From: CAZGDV01 sp964524995
GTDB lineage: Bacteria; Chloroflexota; Dehalococcoidia; SZUA-161
NCBI GenBank assembly: GCA_964524995.1
Contig: CAZGDV010000002.1
Span: 10,009-74,008, forward strand
Direction of reading: 5' to 3'
DNA: 64,000 bases
The notes below the pieces were generated by a model, which worked only from the letters and a program-made list of their open reading frames with translations, had not been told where the DNA came from and did not search any database. The stretch's first letter is position 1; the number at the start of each line of letters is the position of its first letter. Shown here piece by piece: positions 43,848-52,228 of the stretch. Made by a program: the position numbers and the translations under genes.

Positions 43848-44526
43848 ACCCTACTTTGGCCGTGCCCGCGCTGCACTTGTCGATGCTCCAGATCAGCCCC
43901 GGCATCAGGTGGTAGGGAACCGTGACATACAGCTCGTCTACGCCATAGCCCCGTGCCCTTCGATCCGTGTAGTCCATCAGGCTGACGTTCAGCTCGCCGG
44001 TCATCACCGGGTAGGCAATCACCATATGGCAGGTGGAGCCCGCCATCTCGACCTTCGGAGGGATGCCGCTGGGGTACATCGCCAGCCACAACAGGCGGCA
44101 CGCCTGCTCCGGGTTGCACAGGAACACGACGAGGTCGGGCGCCCACTCCGACTTCTCAAGAGGGGAGAGTATGACGTTCTCGGCGAGGCCTTCGGGAGCC
44201 GCCGTCGTCAAATGGAAGGTGCGCCCCGCCGTGGCCAGCGTACAGAACAGCTTCTCGCCGTCGACCAGGAACCGCTTCAACCCTTCCATGAGTTTCCCGC
44301 TGGGCCGGGGCCCCAGCCCGAGATGCCAGACACCGCCGGGGCAGGAGCACGACTCCCTGGTGAGGTTGATCACCTTGCCGGAGCGAGCCTCGATAAGTGC
44401 TCTGCACACCGGGCGTTTCCCCTCGTCTGCACCTTCGACCGGGGTCATCGAGTAGGTGACGGCGATCGGGCTGCCCTCCAACTCGAGCAATTCCTTCAAC
44501 GTCTCCGAGTACTCCTTCCAGATCAT
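43837..44526 (-). CDS. DUF169 family protein
   Basis: 229 aa. The N-terminus SETLKELLELEGSPIAVTYS, then CRALIEARSGKVINLTRESCSCPGG and a C-terminal segment VIAYPVMTGELNVSLMDYTDRRARGYGVDELYVTVPYHL, fit the DUF169 family (several conserved Cys). Members are common in methanogens and anaerobic bacteria and may bind metal, but no function is proven. The last codons coincide with octamer array I. Confidence 0.85.
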   Translation of the reverse strand: MIWKEYSETLKELLELEGSPIAVTYSMTPVEGADEGKRPVCRALIEARSGKVINLTRESCSCPGGVWHLGLGPRPSGKLMEGLKRFLVDGEKLFCTLATAGRTFHLTTAAPEGLAENVILSPLEKSEWAPDLVVFLCNPEQACRLLWLAMYPSGIPPKVEMAGSTCHMVIAYPVMTGELNVSLMDYTDRRARGYGVDELYVTVPYHLMPGLIWSIDKCSAGTAKVGFDS

Positions 44527-44569
44527 GGCGAGTCCTCCTTGGTTGTGCTGATCATATCAACATCGGGCG

Positions 44570-45229
44570 CTATGGCTGAATCAAGAACACCTCACGCCCC
44601 GTGAGGAACCTCTCCAATAACGCCTTGGAGAGCAACGGACGTTTCTGCTGTTTCGAGAACACTGTAGTCTGGCTGCGGTACTCCGCCATGGCTTGCCTCT
44701 TCAGCGAGAGCACCTCCCTGATGTCCACTATCAGCTCATCCTGTTCTGCATCGCCCTCTCGGGCGTCACCGCCCCATACCACGTATGTGTATCTGGCGGG
44801 ATGCTGGACGAGGCCACATAGAGCCTTCTCAATGACGTCGTGGGCAGCCGCGTGAGTCCGGTGCGACTCGGTCGAGTCCGGGTAGTAGACCTCGTCCGGG
44901 GTCATGTCCCGCAGCAGCCGTCCGACCCTCTCCACCACGACCGCGTTGTCCGATCTCAGCTCCGCGCTGCCGATGTCCAGGAAGAGCAGATTCTCGCTGG
45001 GCACCCCCAGTATGCCGGTGGCCCGTATCGCCTCTTTCTTCCTGATCCTCGCGAGTTCGCCGGGCGTCGGGTCCGAGGCTATGCCCAGCGCATGCAAGTG
45101 CGAGTTCCTGCCATCGGTCATGAAAACGATGTTGACCTCTTCGCCGCGTCGTGCCTTCAGCGCGATCGTGCCGCCGCACGCCAGTGTCTCGTCGTCAGGG
45201 TGAGGGGCAAAGACCACGGCTATCGTCAC
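44570..45229 (-). CDS. PIG-L family deacetylase
   Basis: 219 aa zinc-dependent N-deacetylase fold (LmbE/MshB/BshB). The metal motif is FAPHPDDETLACGG at residues ~8-21; the third ligand is in SHRTHAAAHDV near 140. GTG 45229 with GAGG upstream is taken as start; a longer frame runs into the antiporter gene. Such enzymes deacetylate N-acetylglucosamine derivatives, for example in glycolipid or bacillithiol-like thiol synthesis; the substrate here is open. It starts 7 bp after the antiporter stop. Confidence 0.88.
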   Translation of the reverse strand: MTIAVVFAPHPDDETLACGGTIALKARRGEEVNIVFMTDGRNSHLHALGIASDPTPGELARIRKKEAIRATGILGVPSENLLFLDIGSAELRSDNAVVVERVGRLLRDMTPDEVYYPDSTESHRTHAAAHDVIEKALCGLVQHPARYTYVVWGGDAREGDAEQDELIVDIREVLSLKRQAMAEYRSQTTVFSKQQKRPLLSKALLERFLTGREVFLIQP

Positions 45230-45236
45230 GAAGACC

Positions 45237-47162
45237 TCAGTCCTTCCGATCCCCCTCTGAGTCGCCCTTGTCGCTGTCGCCCGGCGATTCGCCCTCCGGG
45301 TCACGGCCTCGTGCCCGCATGGGGTGCCAAAGCCCCAACCTTCGCGCGAGCGCCGTCAGCCCGCCCTGCGCCGTCTTCGATAGGCCATCCGTCCCTGAGG
45401 ATACCTCCCGGCCCAGCAGTACACGACTGAACGTTCTCTCCATCTCGAGGTGAATCTCTCTGATAGACCTGACCATGAGATACAGGACGACAGCTGCAAC
45501 CAGAACCGGCACGATCATGGCATAGGACCCCACAGAGAACAGGCGTACGAACAGCGGCACAAACCACATAGCCACGAAGACCGTCAGCACGATCAGCACA
45601 CTGTCCCTGAGCACCACGCGAAGGGCATCCCGGCTCCACCACTTCGCCGACTTGCGTTTCCTGATCACGTACAGGACAGCCTCGTCAGCCAGCGACTGAA
45701 GGCTGCGCCACATCACGACAAAAGATGGTACGCAAAGGACCAGCACCGCTATGCTGAAGAACAGCGCCAGGATGTCCGTGCGCGCAGTGAACGGCAGATC
45801 GATGTCCTCAATGAACTTGAGTGAGAAGGTACCGACGCCTATGATGACCATCACGATGACGAGGTTCAGGACTATCATTCGAGCGGAGTGTTTGACCCGA
45901 CGGGCTACCGGGCTGTCATAGGCGAAGACTGCCCGCAGGGCTTGAAGCCAGTCGCCCACTCGCAACGTGTACTCCCTGAGGATCGAGGGCGACCTGCGTT
46001 CCAGCAGGCTGGCTGTCCAATCGGTGGAGCGCGAGATATACGGGGAAGCAAGAGATGTGAGTGCCGTCACAAGTGCAATGACAGGATACAAGGGTGCCGT
46101 GACCACACCGCGGTCCAGACCCAGCTTGGCGATCGCCAACGAGAATTCACCCATCTGCGGCATCCCCATCCCGACCTCGAGGGCGGTCCTCCCATCATGA
46201 CCCGAGACGAAAGTAGCGGTTGTGTTGCCCAGCATCTTGCCCACCATGAAAGCCAAGGCTACTATGACGGCCGGGACAATGAAACTCCCTATCTGCGTGA
46301 TATCGATCAGCATGCCTATGGCCACGAAGAATATGGCCGCGAACATATCGCGTATGGGCACAACCAGGTTCTCCACTTCCTCGGAATGCTCGGTATCCCC
46401 GATAAGGGCGCCCATGAGGAATGCACCTGCAGCTACGGACAGCCCGAGGTACTTGCCGATCAGAGCCATGGCAAAGCAGAGAGCCAGAGCGGTAATCAGC
46501 AACGCCTCCTTGGACCCGAACTGGTGTGTGAACCTGACGACCCTCGGCACCACTATAGCGCCCAGCACGAGAGACGCAGCCACGAATACTACCAGCTTCA
46601 GAATCACAGACCCCACATCACCGACGCCTGCGGTATCTGAGCCTGCCACCCCCGAAAGCACAGTGATGATTATGACCGCAGCGAAGTCCTCGACCACCAG
46701 GATGCCGACTATGATTCTCGAAGACAGGCGCTCGAGCTTGCCGGAGTCCCTCAGTATCTTGACGATAATCGCCGAGCTGCTGATGTGAAGCGCTGCGCCC
46801 AGGAATATGGAGTCCATCGTTGGCCAGCCGAGCAGCCGCCCCAACCAGTACCCCAGATACACCATCGTAGCTATCTCGATGACGCCGATGAGCAGGACTG
46901 CCACTCCCACCTGTCGTATCTTGCTCCAGCTGAACTCCAGTCCAAGGCCGAAGAGAAGCAGGACCAGCCCGAGATCGGCAAGGAGGCTTATTGTGTGAAG
47001 GTCCGTAACCGGGGGCGAGGGCAGAACGTAGGGGCCGATGAGAAGCCCGGCGAGCAGGTAGCCGAGTACCGGAGGCTGTCGTAGCTTTCGAAAAAGCAGT
47101 GTGATGACGCCCGCCGTGACCATGATGACGGCGATATCTTTAATCAGGGTGACTTCTTCCAT
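45237..47162 (-). CDS. Cation:proton antiporter, CPA2 (KefB/GerN-like) family
   Basis: 641 aa. Residues 1-390 form the 12-13 helix Na+/H+ exchanger domain (PVLGYLLAGLLIGPYVLP, LLFGLGLEFSW, VVEDFAAVIIITVLSG, ALCFAMALIGKYLGLSVAAGAFLMGALIGDTEHSE). A further set of hydrophobic helices from about 430 to 570 replaces the usual TrkA-N domain, and the C-terminus is acidic. It may exchange K+ or Na+ for protons. Possibly co-transcribed with the PIG-L gene. Confidence 0.88.
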   Translation of the reverse strand: MEEVTLIKDIAVIMVTAGVITLLFRKLRQPPVLGYLLAGLLIGPYVLPSPPVTDLHTISLLADLGLVLLLFGLGLEFSWSKIRQVGVAVLLIGVIEIATMVYLGYWLGRLLGWPTMDSIFLGAALHISSSAIIVKILRDSGKLERLSSRIIVGILVVEDFAAVIIITVLSGVAGSDTAGVGDVGSVILKLVVFVAASLVLGAIVVPRVVRFTHQFGSKEALLITALALCFAMALIGKYLGLSVAAGAFLMGALIGDTEHSEEVENLVVPIRDMFAAIFFVAIGMLIDITQIGSFIVPAVIVALAFMVGKMLGNTTATFVSGHDGRTALEVGMGMPQMGEFSLAIAKLGLDRGVVTAPLYPVIALVTALTSLASPYISRSTDWTASLLERRSPSILREYTLRVGDWLQALRAVFAYDSPVARRVKHSARMIVLNLVIVMVIIGVGTFSLKFIEDIDLPFTARTDILALFFSIAVLVLCVPSFVVMWRSLQSLADEAVLYVIRKRKSAKWWSRDALRVVLRDSVLIVLTVFVAMWFVPLFVRLFSVGSYAMIVPVLVAAVVLYLMVRSIREIHLEMERTFSRVLLGREVSSGTDGLSKTAQGGLTALARRLGLWHPMRARGRDPEGESPGDSDKGDSEGDRKD

Positions 47163-47237
47163 CCGCTACCGTCCAAGCCAGTCACGACTACCCACCCCGG
47201 CATTCCGATCTCACCATGTTCCCAATCCAGGACGCTA

Positions 47238-48188
47238 TCAACTCGACGTCGCAGGGGTTAGCTTGAAACCACCGATGCCTTGTGCCGTGAGGATGTGCTC
47301 AGCCTCGCTGATGATGCAGTCGATAAGCTCCCCCGCTGCTGGAATCCTGTCGATGAGTCCGATAGACAGCGATATGGTAGACAGCCCGCACTCCTCAGGT
47401 ATCGCCGCGCGCTCCGCCTTCCCCGCCGCCCGCACGATAGCCTCCGTGCTGTCCGCCTCCACCATCGCCCGCAGCTCCTGCACCGTTGGGGTTGACAATA
47501 TCGGGTCGCGCCAGGCCGGGTCGTAGGGATCAGCATCCACGAGGACCTGCTTGCGCCTTTCGGCGAGGGGACATTCCTTGACCGCGCAGAATGCCGAGCC
47601 GAGCTGGACGGCCTCAGCACCGAGCGCCAGCATTGCCAGGAAGGTCCTGGCATCGCCGATCCCCCCGGCGGCGATCACGGGAACGCTCACCTGCCGTACC
47701 GCCATCGCCACGCTAACCAGCGTGGTGAGCATGGCCGGGGACTTCAGCCCCGCCCCTTCCAGCCCCATGATGCAGACAGCATCGGCCCCGTCCCGCTCGG
47801 CCGCAACCGCGTGTCTGACCGTATGCACCTTGTGAATCCAGGTCAGTCCCTCCGCTTTGACCTTGGTCCCGTGATGGCCGGCTCTGTAGCCAGCGGTCTC
47901 GATGACCGGTATTCCTTCCTCGATAGCCACGTCCCGCATCGCATCGAGAGAGGGGTCATGAGCCGGGCTCAGATTCACAGCGAGAGGCCTGTCGGTCAGG
48001 GCCCTGGCCTTGCGTATCTCCTGGCGGAGCTTGTCCCCACTGCCCAACGTGAGGGCGGTGATCGTACCGAGTCCTCCGGCCTCGGAGACCGCGGCCGCCA
48101 GCTCCGCCCTCCCTATGACCGCTAGCGCACCCTGCATAATTGGATAGCGCGTGCCGACCATCTCCGTGAATCTCGTTCTCCATTCCAT
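47238..48188 (-). CDS. Nitronate monooxygenase / NPD-type FMN enzyme
   Basis: 316 aa TIM-barrel flavoprotein of the 2-nitropropane dioxygenase family. YPIMQGALAVIGRAELAAAVSEAGGLGTI at the N-terminus, VCIMGLEGAGL (place of the EAGGH motif in classical members, here EGAGL), PVIAAGGIGDARTF and GAEAVQLGSAF bind FMN. The lack of the catalytic His in the EAGGH position argues for a non-nitronate activity, for example an enoyl reductase-like role. Start ATG 48188. Confidence 0.82.
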   Translation of the reverse strand: MEWRTRFTEMVGTRYPIMQGALAVIGRAELAAAVSEAGGLGTITALTLGSGDKLRQEIRKARALTDRPLAVNLSPAHDPSLDAMRDVAIEEGIPVIETAGYRAGHHGTKVKAEGLTWIHKVHTVRHAVAAERDGADAVCIMGLEGAGLKSPAMLTTLVSVAMAVRQVSVPVIAAGGIGDARTFLAMLALGAEAVQLGSAFCAVKECPLAERRKQVLVDADPYDPAWRDPILSTPTVQELRAMVEADSTEAIVRAAGKAERAAIPEECGLSTISLSIGLIDRIPAAGELIDCIISEAEHILTAQGIGGFKLTPATSS

Positions 48189-48291
48189 GCCTTCACCTCA
48201 TGCGCCGTACAATGTCCCGACTGGTCCACAGCCATTGCCACGAGTATACCAGAGCCGCAGGCAGATTACTTACCTCACGTTGGGAGAGTAG

Positions 48292-48316
48292 TAGGGGTCA
48301 GGTGACCTGACCCCTA
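48292..48316. repeat. 25-bp palindrome
   Basis: Twelve-base arms TAGGGGTCAGGT and the exact complement flank a single G. It resembles REP-type palindromes. Located between divergent genes, it is not a simple terminator. Confidence 0.65.
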
Positions 48317-48364
48317 ACGAGCCATGTCGGGGGCTTCGCGCCAGCTACCCCGAGTCCACATCGC

Positions 48365-48631
48365 GGGTGGGCACCACCCAACGCCCGATGGCAGAGTCCC
48401 TGCAATCACGCACCGGACAAGGCGAACGTTGTTCTTTCCCACCCTCCCTCCCACATACGTCTTCGGGGGCTCCGCCCCCGAGGCCCCCGACCCCACATCC
48501 GGCAACCACCCACAACTCCGCGAGTTCACACGCCAACGCATGCATATCTTGGGGGTAGAAGGGGGGAAGCGAGGGCTCGGGTGCGCAGCGCCTGTGGGCG
48601 GGTGGGTGGGCACCACCAACGCCCGATGGCA
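48365..48631. repeat. Direct-repeat-bounded element of about 267 bp
   Basis: The same 28-29 bp (beginning GGGTGGGCACCACC and ending CGCCCGATGGCA) occurs at both ends in direct orientation with one base difference. A third partial match to the second half is near 30832. This could be a small non-autonomous element or a decayed duplication. Confidence 0.45.
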
Positions 48632-48692
48632 ATACCTACACTTGGGATCGCCGCAGCTTGAGAGACACGCCCCTGTGTTATCATGTGACGCG

Positions 48693-50297
48693 ATGCCAGC
48701 CCTATCTACTCGTGACGCCGGTGGCCCAACCAGCCTCCCCAGGCGACAAGCGAACATCGCCCTGATCGGGGCCGTGGTCGCCCTGTTCCTCGGCTCGCTC
48801 GATCAGACCATCATCGGCACCGCCATGCCGAAGATAGGCCTGGAACTCGGGGGCTTCACGGAATATACCCTGATCACGACGGTCTACATAATCACATCGA
48901 CTATTGTAGCCCCGATCACGGGCAGGTTGTCCGACATCTTCGGACGCAAGCGCTTCTACATTCTGGGGCTGGCCGTTTTCGTGATCGGCTCGCTCCTCTG
49001 CGGCGTCAGCCAGAACATCGCGCAGCTCGTCGCCTTCAGGGGCATCCAGGGGGCAGGGGCGGGGGTGCTCCTCGCCAACGCCTTCATCTACATCGGCGAC
49101 CTGTTCCCGCCGGCCGAGCGCGGCAAGTACCAGGGTCTGACCGCCGGCGTCTTCGGCATAGCCGCCGTGATGGGCCCAATGCTCGGCGGCTTCATCACGG
49201 ACAGTCTCGGCTGGAGGTGGGTATTCCTCGTCAACGTCCCCGTCGGCCTGATCCTGATCGGCCTGTTCGCCCTCTTCCTGCCCAGGCTCCGGCCCGCCAG
49301 CGAAGACCAGGGAATCGACTACCTCGGTATCGGTGCTCTGGTGCTGGCCACAGTCCCCTTGATGCTCGCGCTTTCGTGGGCCGGAGTGGAGTATCCCTGG
49401 GTCTCCGCCCCCATAATCGCTATGCTTGTCTGTTCCGCCACCACGGCCGCGGCCTTCGTCCTCATAGAACGCCGAGCCACGGCCCCCATCATTCCGCTCT
49501 GGGTATTCGGAAACCGTATTGTAACCCTGTCGCTGATAATCGTGGCGCTGACCGGGGTGGTGATGTACGGGGGCATCGTCTACCTGCCGCTCTACTTCCA
49601 GGGAGTGTTCGGGATGTCGCCCACCACGAGCGGGGGCTTCCTTACGCCGCTCCTGGTCGCCGTGGTCGTCGGCAGTCTGGTCTCGGGACAGGTCCTTTCT
49701 CGCGCCGGGGGCCACTACCGGCTACAGGGAGCGGCCGGGCTCACCATCATGGCAATCGCGGTGGCACTCATCGCGACCATGTCCGTCAACACAGGCAGCG
49801 CCACCGCCGTGGCATACACGGCGCTCATCGGGCTCGGCCTCGGCATCATCTACCCGCTATACACGATCGCTGTCCAGAACGCCGTGCCCTACTCGGTAAT
49901 GGGCGTCACAACGTCGTCGGCCACGTTCTTCAGGGCGCTTGGCGGCGTGCTGGGCTTGGCCATCGCCGGCTCTCTCGTGAACAACCGGTTCGCGCCCGAC
50001 TTCCTGGGCAGGCTGGCGCCGGATGTCGCGGCACCCATCTCCCCCGAGCCCCTGAACACCCTGGCGTACAACCCGGAGGCGCTGGTGAGCCCCGAGAAAC
50101 AGGCGGAGTTGCTGGAGCTGTACGAGGCAACCGGGCCGCAGGGCCTCCGCCTCTACGACCAGATGTTCCAGTCGCTCAAGCTGGCGTTGGACTCCACCCT
50201 GACGGAGATCTTCGTCATCGGGGTCGGTATTGTGGCAGCGGCCTGGATAGCGAACTGGTTCATCGCCGAAGTGCCGCTGAGACGGCACCACGAGTAG
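48693..50297 (+). CDS. MFS exporter, DHA2 (EmrB/QacA) family, copy 2
   Basis: 534 aa, 14-helix MFS exporter paralogous to the gene at 42181. Shared marks: LGSLDQTIIGTAMPKIGLELGGF, GRLSDIFGRKRFYILGL (motif A) and GIQGAGAGVLLANAFIYIGDLFPPAERGKYQGL. ATG 48693 gives an N-terminus of normal length (MPALSTRDAGGP then LPRRQAN). The much longer open frame to 48324 runs through repeats and is rejected. Likely a proton-driven exporter of unknown substrate. Confidence 0.9.
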   Translation: MPALSTRDAGGPTSLPRRQANIALIGAVVALFLGSLDQTIIGTAMPKIGLELGGFTEYTLITTVYIITSTIVAPITGRLSDIFGRKRFYILGLAVFVIGSLLCGVSQNIAQLVAFRGIQGAGAGVLLANAFIYIGDLFPPAERGKYQGLTAGVFGIAAVMGPMLGGFITDSLGWRWVFLVNVPVGLILIGLFALFLPRLRPASEDQGIDYLGIGALVLATVPLMLALSWAGVEYPWVSAPIIAMLVCSATTAAAFVLIERRATAPIIPLWVFGNRIVTLSLIIVALTGVVMYGGIVYLPLYFQGVFGMSPTTSGGFLTPLLVAVVVGSLVSGQVLSRAGGHYRLQGAAGLTIMAIAVALIATMSVNTGSATAVAYTALIGLGLGIIYPLYTIAVQNAVPYSVMGVTTSSATFFRALGGVLGLAIAGSLVNNRFAPDFLGRLAPDVAAPISPEPLNTLAYNPEALVSPEKQAELLELYEATGPQGLRLYDQMFQSLKLALDSTLTEIFVIGVGIVAAAWIANWFIAEVPLRRHHE

Positions 50298-50309
50298 TCC
50301 ACAGACCCC

Positions 50310-50337
50310 TTGACAAACCAGAATCCTGGTATATAAT
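50310..50337 (+). promoter_or_regulatory. Sigma70 promoter of the two-membrane-protein operon
   Basis: TTGACA at 50310-50315, 16-bp spacer, TATAAT at 50332-50337. Start of transcription near 50344, just before the ACTTTGCAC repeats. Confidence 0.8.
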
Positions 50338-50348
50338 CGAAGCAGGTA

Positions 50349-50374
50349 ACTTTGCACTACAAAGTACTTTGCAC
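50349..50374. promoter_or_regulatory. ACTTTGCAC direct repeats with ACAAAGT inversion, putative operator
   Basis: ACTTTGCAC at 50349-50357 and again at 50366-50374. ACAAAGT (50359-50365) between them is an inverted half-site, so the second half forms the palindrome AAAGTACTTT. It lies at +5 to +31 of the promoter, a repressor position; the winged-helix protein of the same operon is the likely ligand. Confidence 0.6.
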
Positions 50375-50400
50375 AATTCCCAGCTGCAAGGAGGTGCAGC

Positions 50401-50991
50401 ATGAGCCAGAGCTTAGACCTGAAAGAGATAGAGCGCAAGGCCTGGAAGTCCTACTACGAGGACGGCATGTGGGACACGTTCATGGGGCTGCTAATGATAG
50501 CGATGGGCGTCGATCTGCTCACGCAGGAGGGCCCCGCCTTCTACGCCCTGATCGGCGTCGCCGCACTCAGCCCGGCCCTCATCAAGTGGTTCATCACCAT
50601 GCCCAGGCTGGGTTGGGTCAAGTTTGGCCCTATGAGGCGGACCAGGGACAAGCTGATGAAGGCCGTCCTCGCGTTCTCGATACTGATTGGAATCGGCGGC
50701 TTCGTGGCGTACACGGTCGGCGCGGAGCCTCCGAGCGGTGTGTTCCCGGCCATCGCGGCTGTCGTGATCTTCGCCGTGTTCGCGTCGATGGCATACCTGA
50801 AAGAGTTCCCTCGCCTCTACGGGTACGCCGTGGCGTACTCGCTTTCGATAGGGCTGGCGCTCACCATGGAGGACTTCGTGCCAATGGTGCTGTTCTTCGT
50901 ATTCGGCGGGACAGGCCTGGTCATCGGGCTGGCGCTGATAGCCCGCTTCGTCCGGAGGTATCCAGTGATCAGAACGGAAGGTGCAGGGTAG
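50401..50991 (+). CDS. Membrane protein A of a two-paralogue operon
   Basis: 196 aa. A conserved polar start, LDLKEIERKAWKSYYEDGMWDTFMG, is followed by six hydrophobic segments grouped in pairs and a short basic loop (KFGPMRRTRDKLMK). The C-terminus ends RFVRRYPVIRTEG. It is homologous end to end with the next gene (51089), which shares QIERRAWTMYFDDGLWEIFLG, KFGPARRAKQ and RFMRRYPKPS. GGAGGTG precedes the ATG. Family and function unknown; regulation by the operon's winged-helix protein suggests a response to a ligand or stress. Confidence 0.7.
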   Translation: MSQSLDLKEIERKAWKSYYEDGMWDTFMGLLMIAMGVDLLTQEGPAFYALIGVAALSPALIKWFITMPRLGWVKFGPMRRTRDKLMKAVLAFSILIGIGGFVAYTVGAEPPSGVFPAIAAVVIFAVFASMAYLKEFPRLYGYAVAYSLSIGLALTMEDFVPMVLFFVFGGTGLVIGLALIARFVRRYPVIRTEGAG

Positions 50992-50994
50992 GAT

Positions 50995-51067
50995 GGGAGC
51001 ATCTGCCCCCATGCCGTACAACGCGAGTGCGGTTTGGTGCCGCCTGCGCGGAGCGGATGCTCCGCGC
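50995..51067 (+). repeat. Intercistronic double-hairpin element, copy 1
   Basis: Hairpin 1, GGGAGCA-TC-TGCCCCC (50995-51010). Hairpin 2, a perfect 9-bp stem GCGCGGAGC on a GGAT loop (51046-51067). The same pair in the same order and spacing recurs after the next gene. It could modulate the ratio of the two products or stabilise mRNA. Confidence 0.7.
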
Positions 51068-51088
51068 CCACCCAAGGGGGAGTGAGCC

Positions 51089-51682
51089 ATGACGACTCAG
51101 ATCGATCTGAAGCAGATAGAGCGCAGGGCCTGGACCATGTATTTCGATGACGGGCTGTGGGAGATCTTCCTCGGGGTCCTGCTGATCGGAATGGGGGTTC
51201 GAACAGTCACGGACAACGTGTGGTTCACGTTCCTCGCGCTTTCCTCCGTACTGGTGTGGCCTTTGGGAAAGAGGCTGGTCACGATTCCGCGCGTGGGCCT
51301 CGCCAAGTTCGGCCCGGCCCGCAGGGCCAAGCAGTTCAAGATAACGGTGATCATAGTTGTCGCTGTCCTGGCGACGTTTGCGCTGTGGATCTACGCCGCC
51401 AACTCGGGTGTCAACCTTCCCGACGCCGCTTCCGCGGCCGTCGTCGGTGGATTCATTACGTTCATCTTCTGGCTGCTGGCATACTTCCTCGATTTCCGCC
51501 GCCTCTACCTCTACGCGCCTCTCTTTGCCTCGACGCTTGCCCTTTCGGAGGTGTTCGAAGACCCCATACCGGGGTACGCGGCGCTGGGTGCCGGGGGCCT
51601 GATCCTGCTGATCGGCGCGTTGTACCTCCTGCGGTTCATGCGCCGGTACCCGAAGCCTTCGCTGGAGGAATCGGATGCCTGA
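51089..51682 (+). CDS. Membrane protein B of a two-paralogue operon
   Basis: 197 aa, paralogue of the preceding gene: polar N-terminus IDLKQIERRAWTMYFDDGLWEIFLG, six hydrophobic segments, loop KFGPARRAKQFK after the third, end RFMRRYPKPSLEESDA. GGGGGAGTGA stands before the ATG. The tandem duplication includes the intercistronic hairpin element, so gene plus linker were copied together. The products may form a heteromeric membrane complex. No known family. Confidence 0.7.
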   Translation: MTTQIDLKQIERRAWTMYFDDGLWEIFLGVLLIGMGVRTVTDNVWFTFLALSSVLVWPLGKRLVTIPRVGLAKFGPARRAKQFKITVIIVVAVLATFALWIYAANSGVNLPDAASAAVVGGFITFIFWLLAYFLDFRRLYLYAPLFASTLALSEVFEDPIPGYAALGAGGLILLIGALYLLRFMRRYPKPSLEESDA

Positions 51683-51694
51683 CCCGGGTAGAGT

Positions 51695-51755
51695 GGGAGC
51701 ATCTGCTCCCGCACAACATCATAGAGCCCCTGCAGCAGAGCGGATGCTCCGCTGC
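51695..51755 (+). repeat. Intercistronic double-hairpin element, copy 2
   Basis: Hairpin 1, GGGAGCA-TC-TGCTCCC (51695-51710, perfect). Hairpin 2, a 10-bp stem with one mismatch on a GGAT loop (51732-51755). Homologous to copy 1 and in the same place relative to the preceding gene. Confidence 0.7.
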
Positions 51756-51778
51756 TACCCGAAGGAGGCTGGTCTCCG

Positions 51779-52105
51779 GTGACCCATGAAACGCCCTCTG
51801 AGGGCTTGCAGCCCATATCCGAGATCGACCGCGTCATTCACGAGCCGGCGAGGCTGATGATCCTGGCCCATCTGTACGTGGTTGACAGCGCAGATTTCCT
51901 CTTCCTCATGCGCCAGACCGGCCTCACCTTCGGCAACCTTTCGTCCCACATGAGCAAGCTGGAGGCCGCGGGGTACGTGCACGTCGCGAAGGGATTCGCC
52001 GGGAGGAAGCCGCGCACCATGCTCAGGCTCACCGGCAAGGGACGCGAGGCCTTCAAGTCCTACCGCCAGAGCATGAAACAGGTCCTGGACGGCCTGCCAG
52101 ACTGA
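51779..52105 (+). CDS. Winged-helix transcriptional regulator (HTH_34 type)
   Basis: 108 aa. VIHEPARLMILAHLYVVDSADFLFLMRQTGLTFGNLSSHMSKLEAAGYVHVAKGF is a complete winged helix of the MarR/PadR-like group (HTH_34), and the rest (TMLRLTGKGREAFKSYRQSMKQVL) is the wing and a dimer helix. There is no ligand domain. GTG 51779 has GGAGG ten bases upstream. As last gene of the operon it probably represses its own promoter through the ACTTTG sites at 50349-50374. Confidence 0.85.
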   Translation: MTHETPSEGLQPISEIDRVIHEPARLMILAHLYVVDSADFLFLMRQTGLTFGNLSSHMSKLEAAGYVHVAKGFAGRKPRTMLRLTGKGREAFKSYRQSMKQVLDGLPD

Positions 52106-52143
52106 CGCTTGGGCATTCCACCATTCAGATGTCTGGATGGCCG
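52104..52143 (+). repeat. Degenerate octamer array J (5 units)
   Basis: GACGCTTG, GGCATTCC, ACCATTCA, GATGTCTG, GATGGCCG. The first unit includes the last two bases of the regulator's stop codon. Confidence 0.65.
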
Positions 52144-52228
52144 CATTCAGGCCTTGAGTTCCAGCGCCGTTTGCGGTATCATTCCACCCCCCAGGCGACC
52201 TCCATGACAGGCCGCCAAGGAAGCCGGA

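Larger units (their letters stand above)
48189..48692. other. 504-bp non-coding stretch between divergent genes
   Basis: No gene seen, although a reading frame stays open. It contains a 25-bp palindrome (48292-48316), two near-identical 28-bp sequences 211 bp apart (48365-48393 and 48604-48631), and a GC hairpin GGGGGCTCCGCCCCC near 48466. Promoters for the nitronate monooxygenase-like gene (left) and the MFS gene (right) must also lie here. Confidence 0.6.

Noticed and set aside
48324..48692. Long N-terminal extension of the second MFS exporter
   Set aside because: The frame runs through direct repeats and a GC hairpin; the paralogue and helix plan support ATG 48693.
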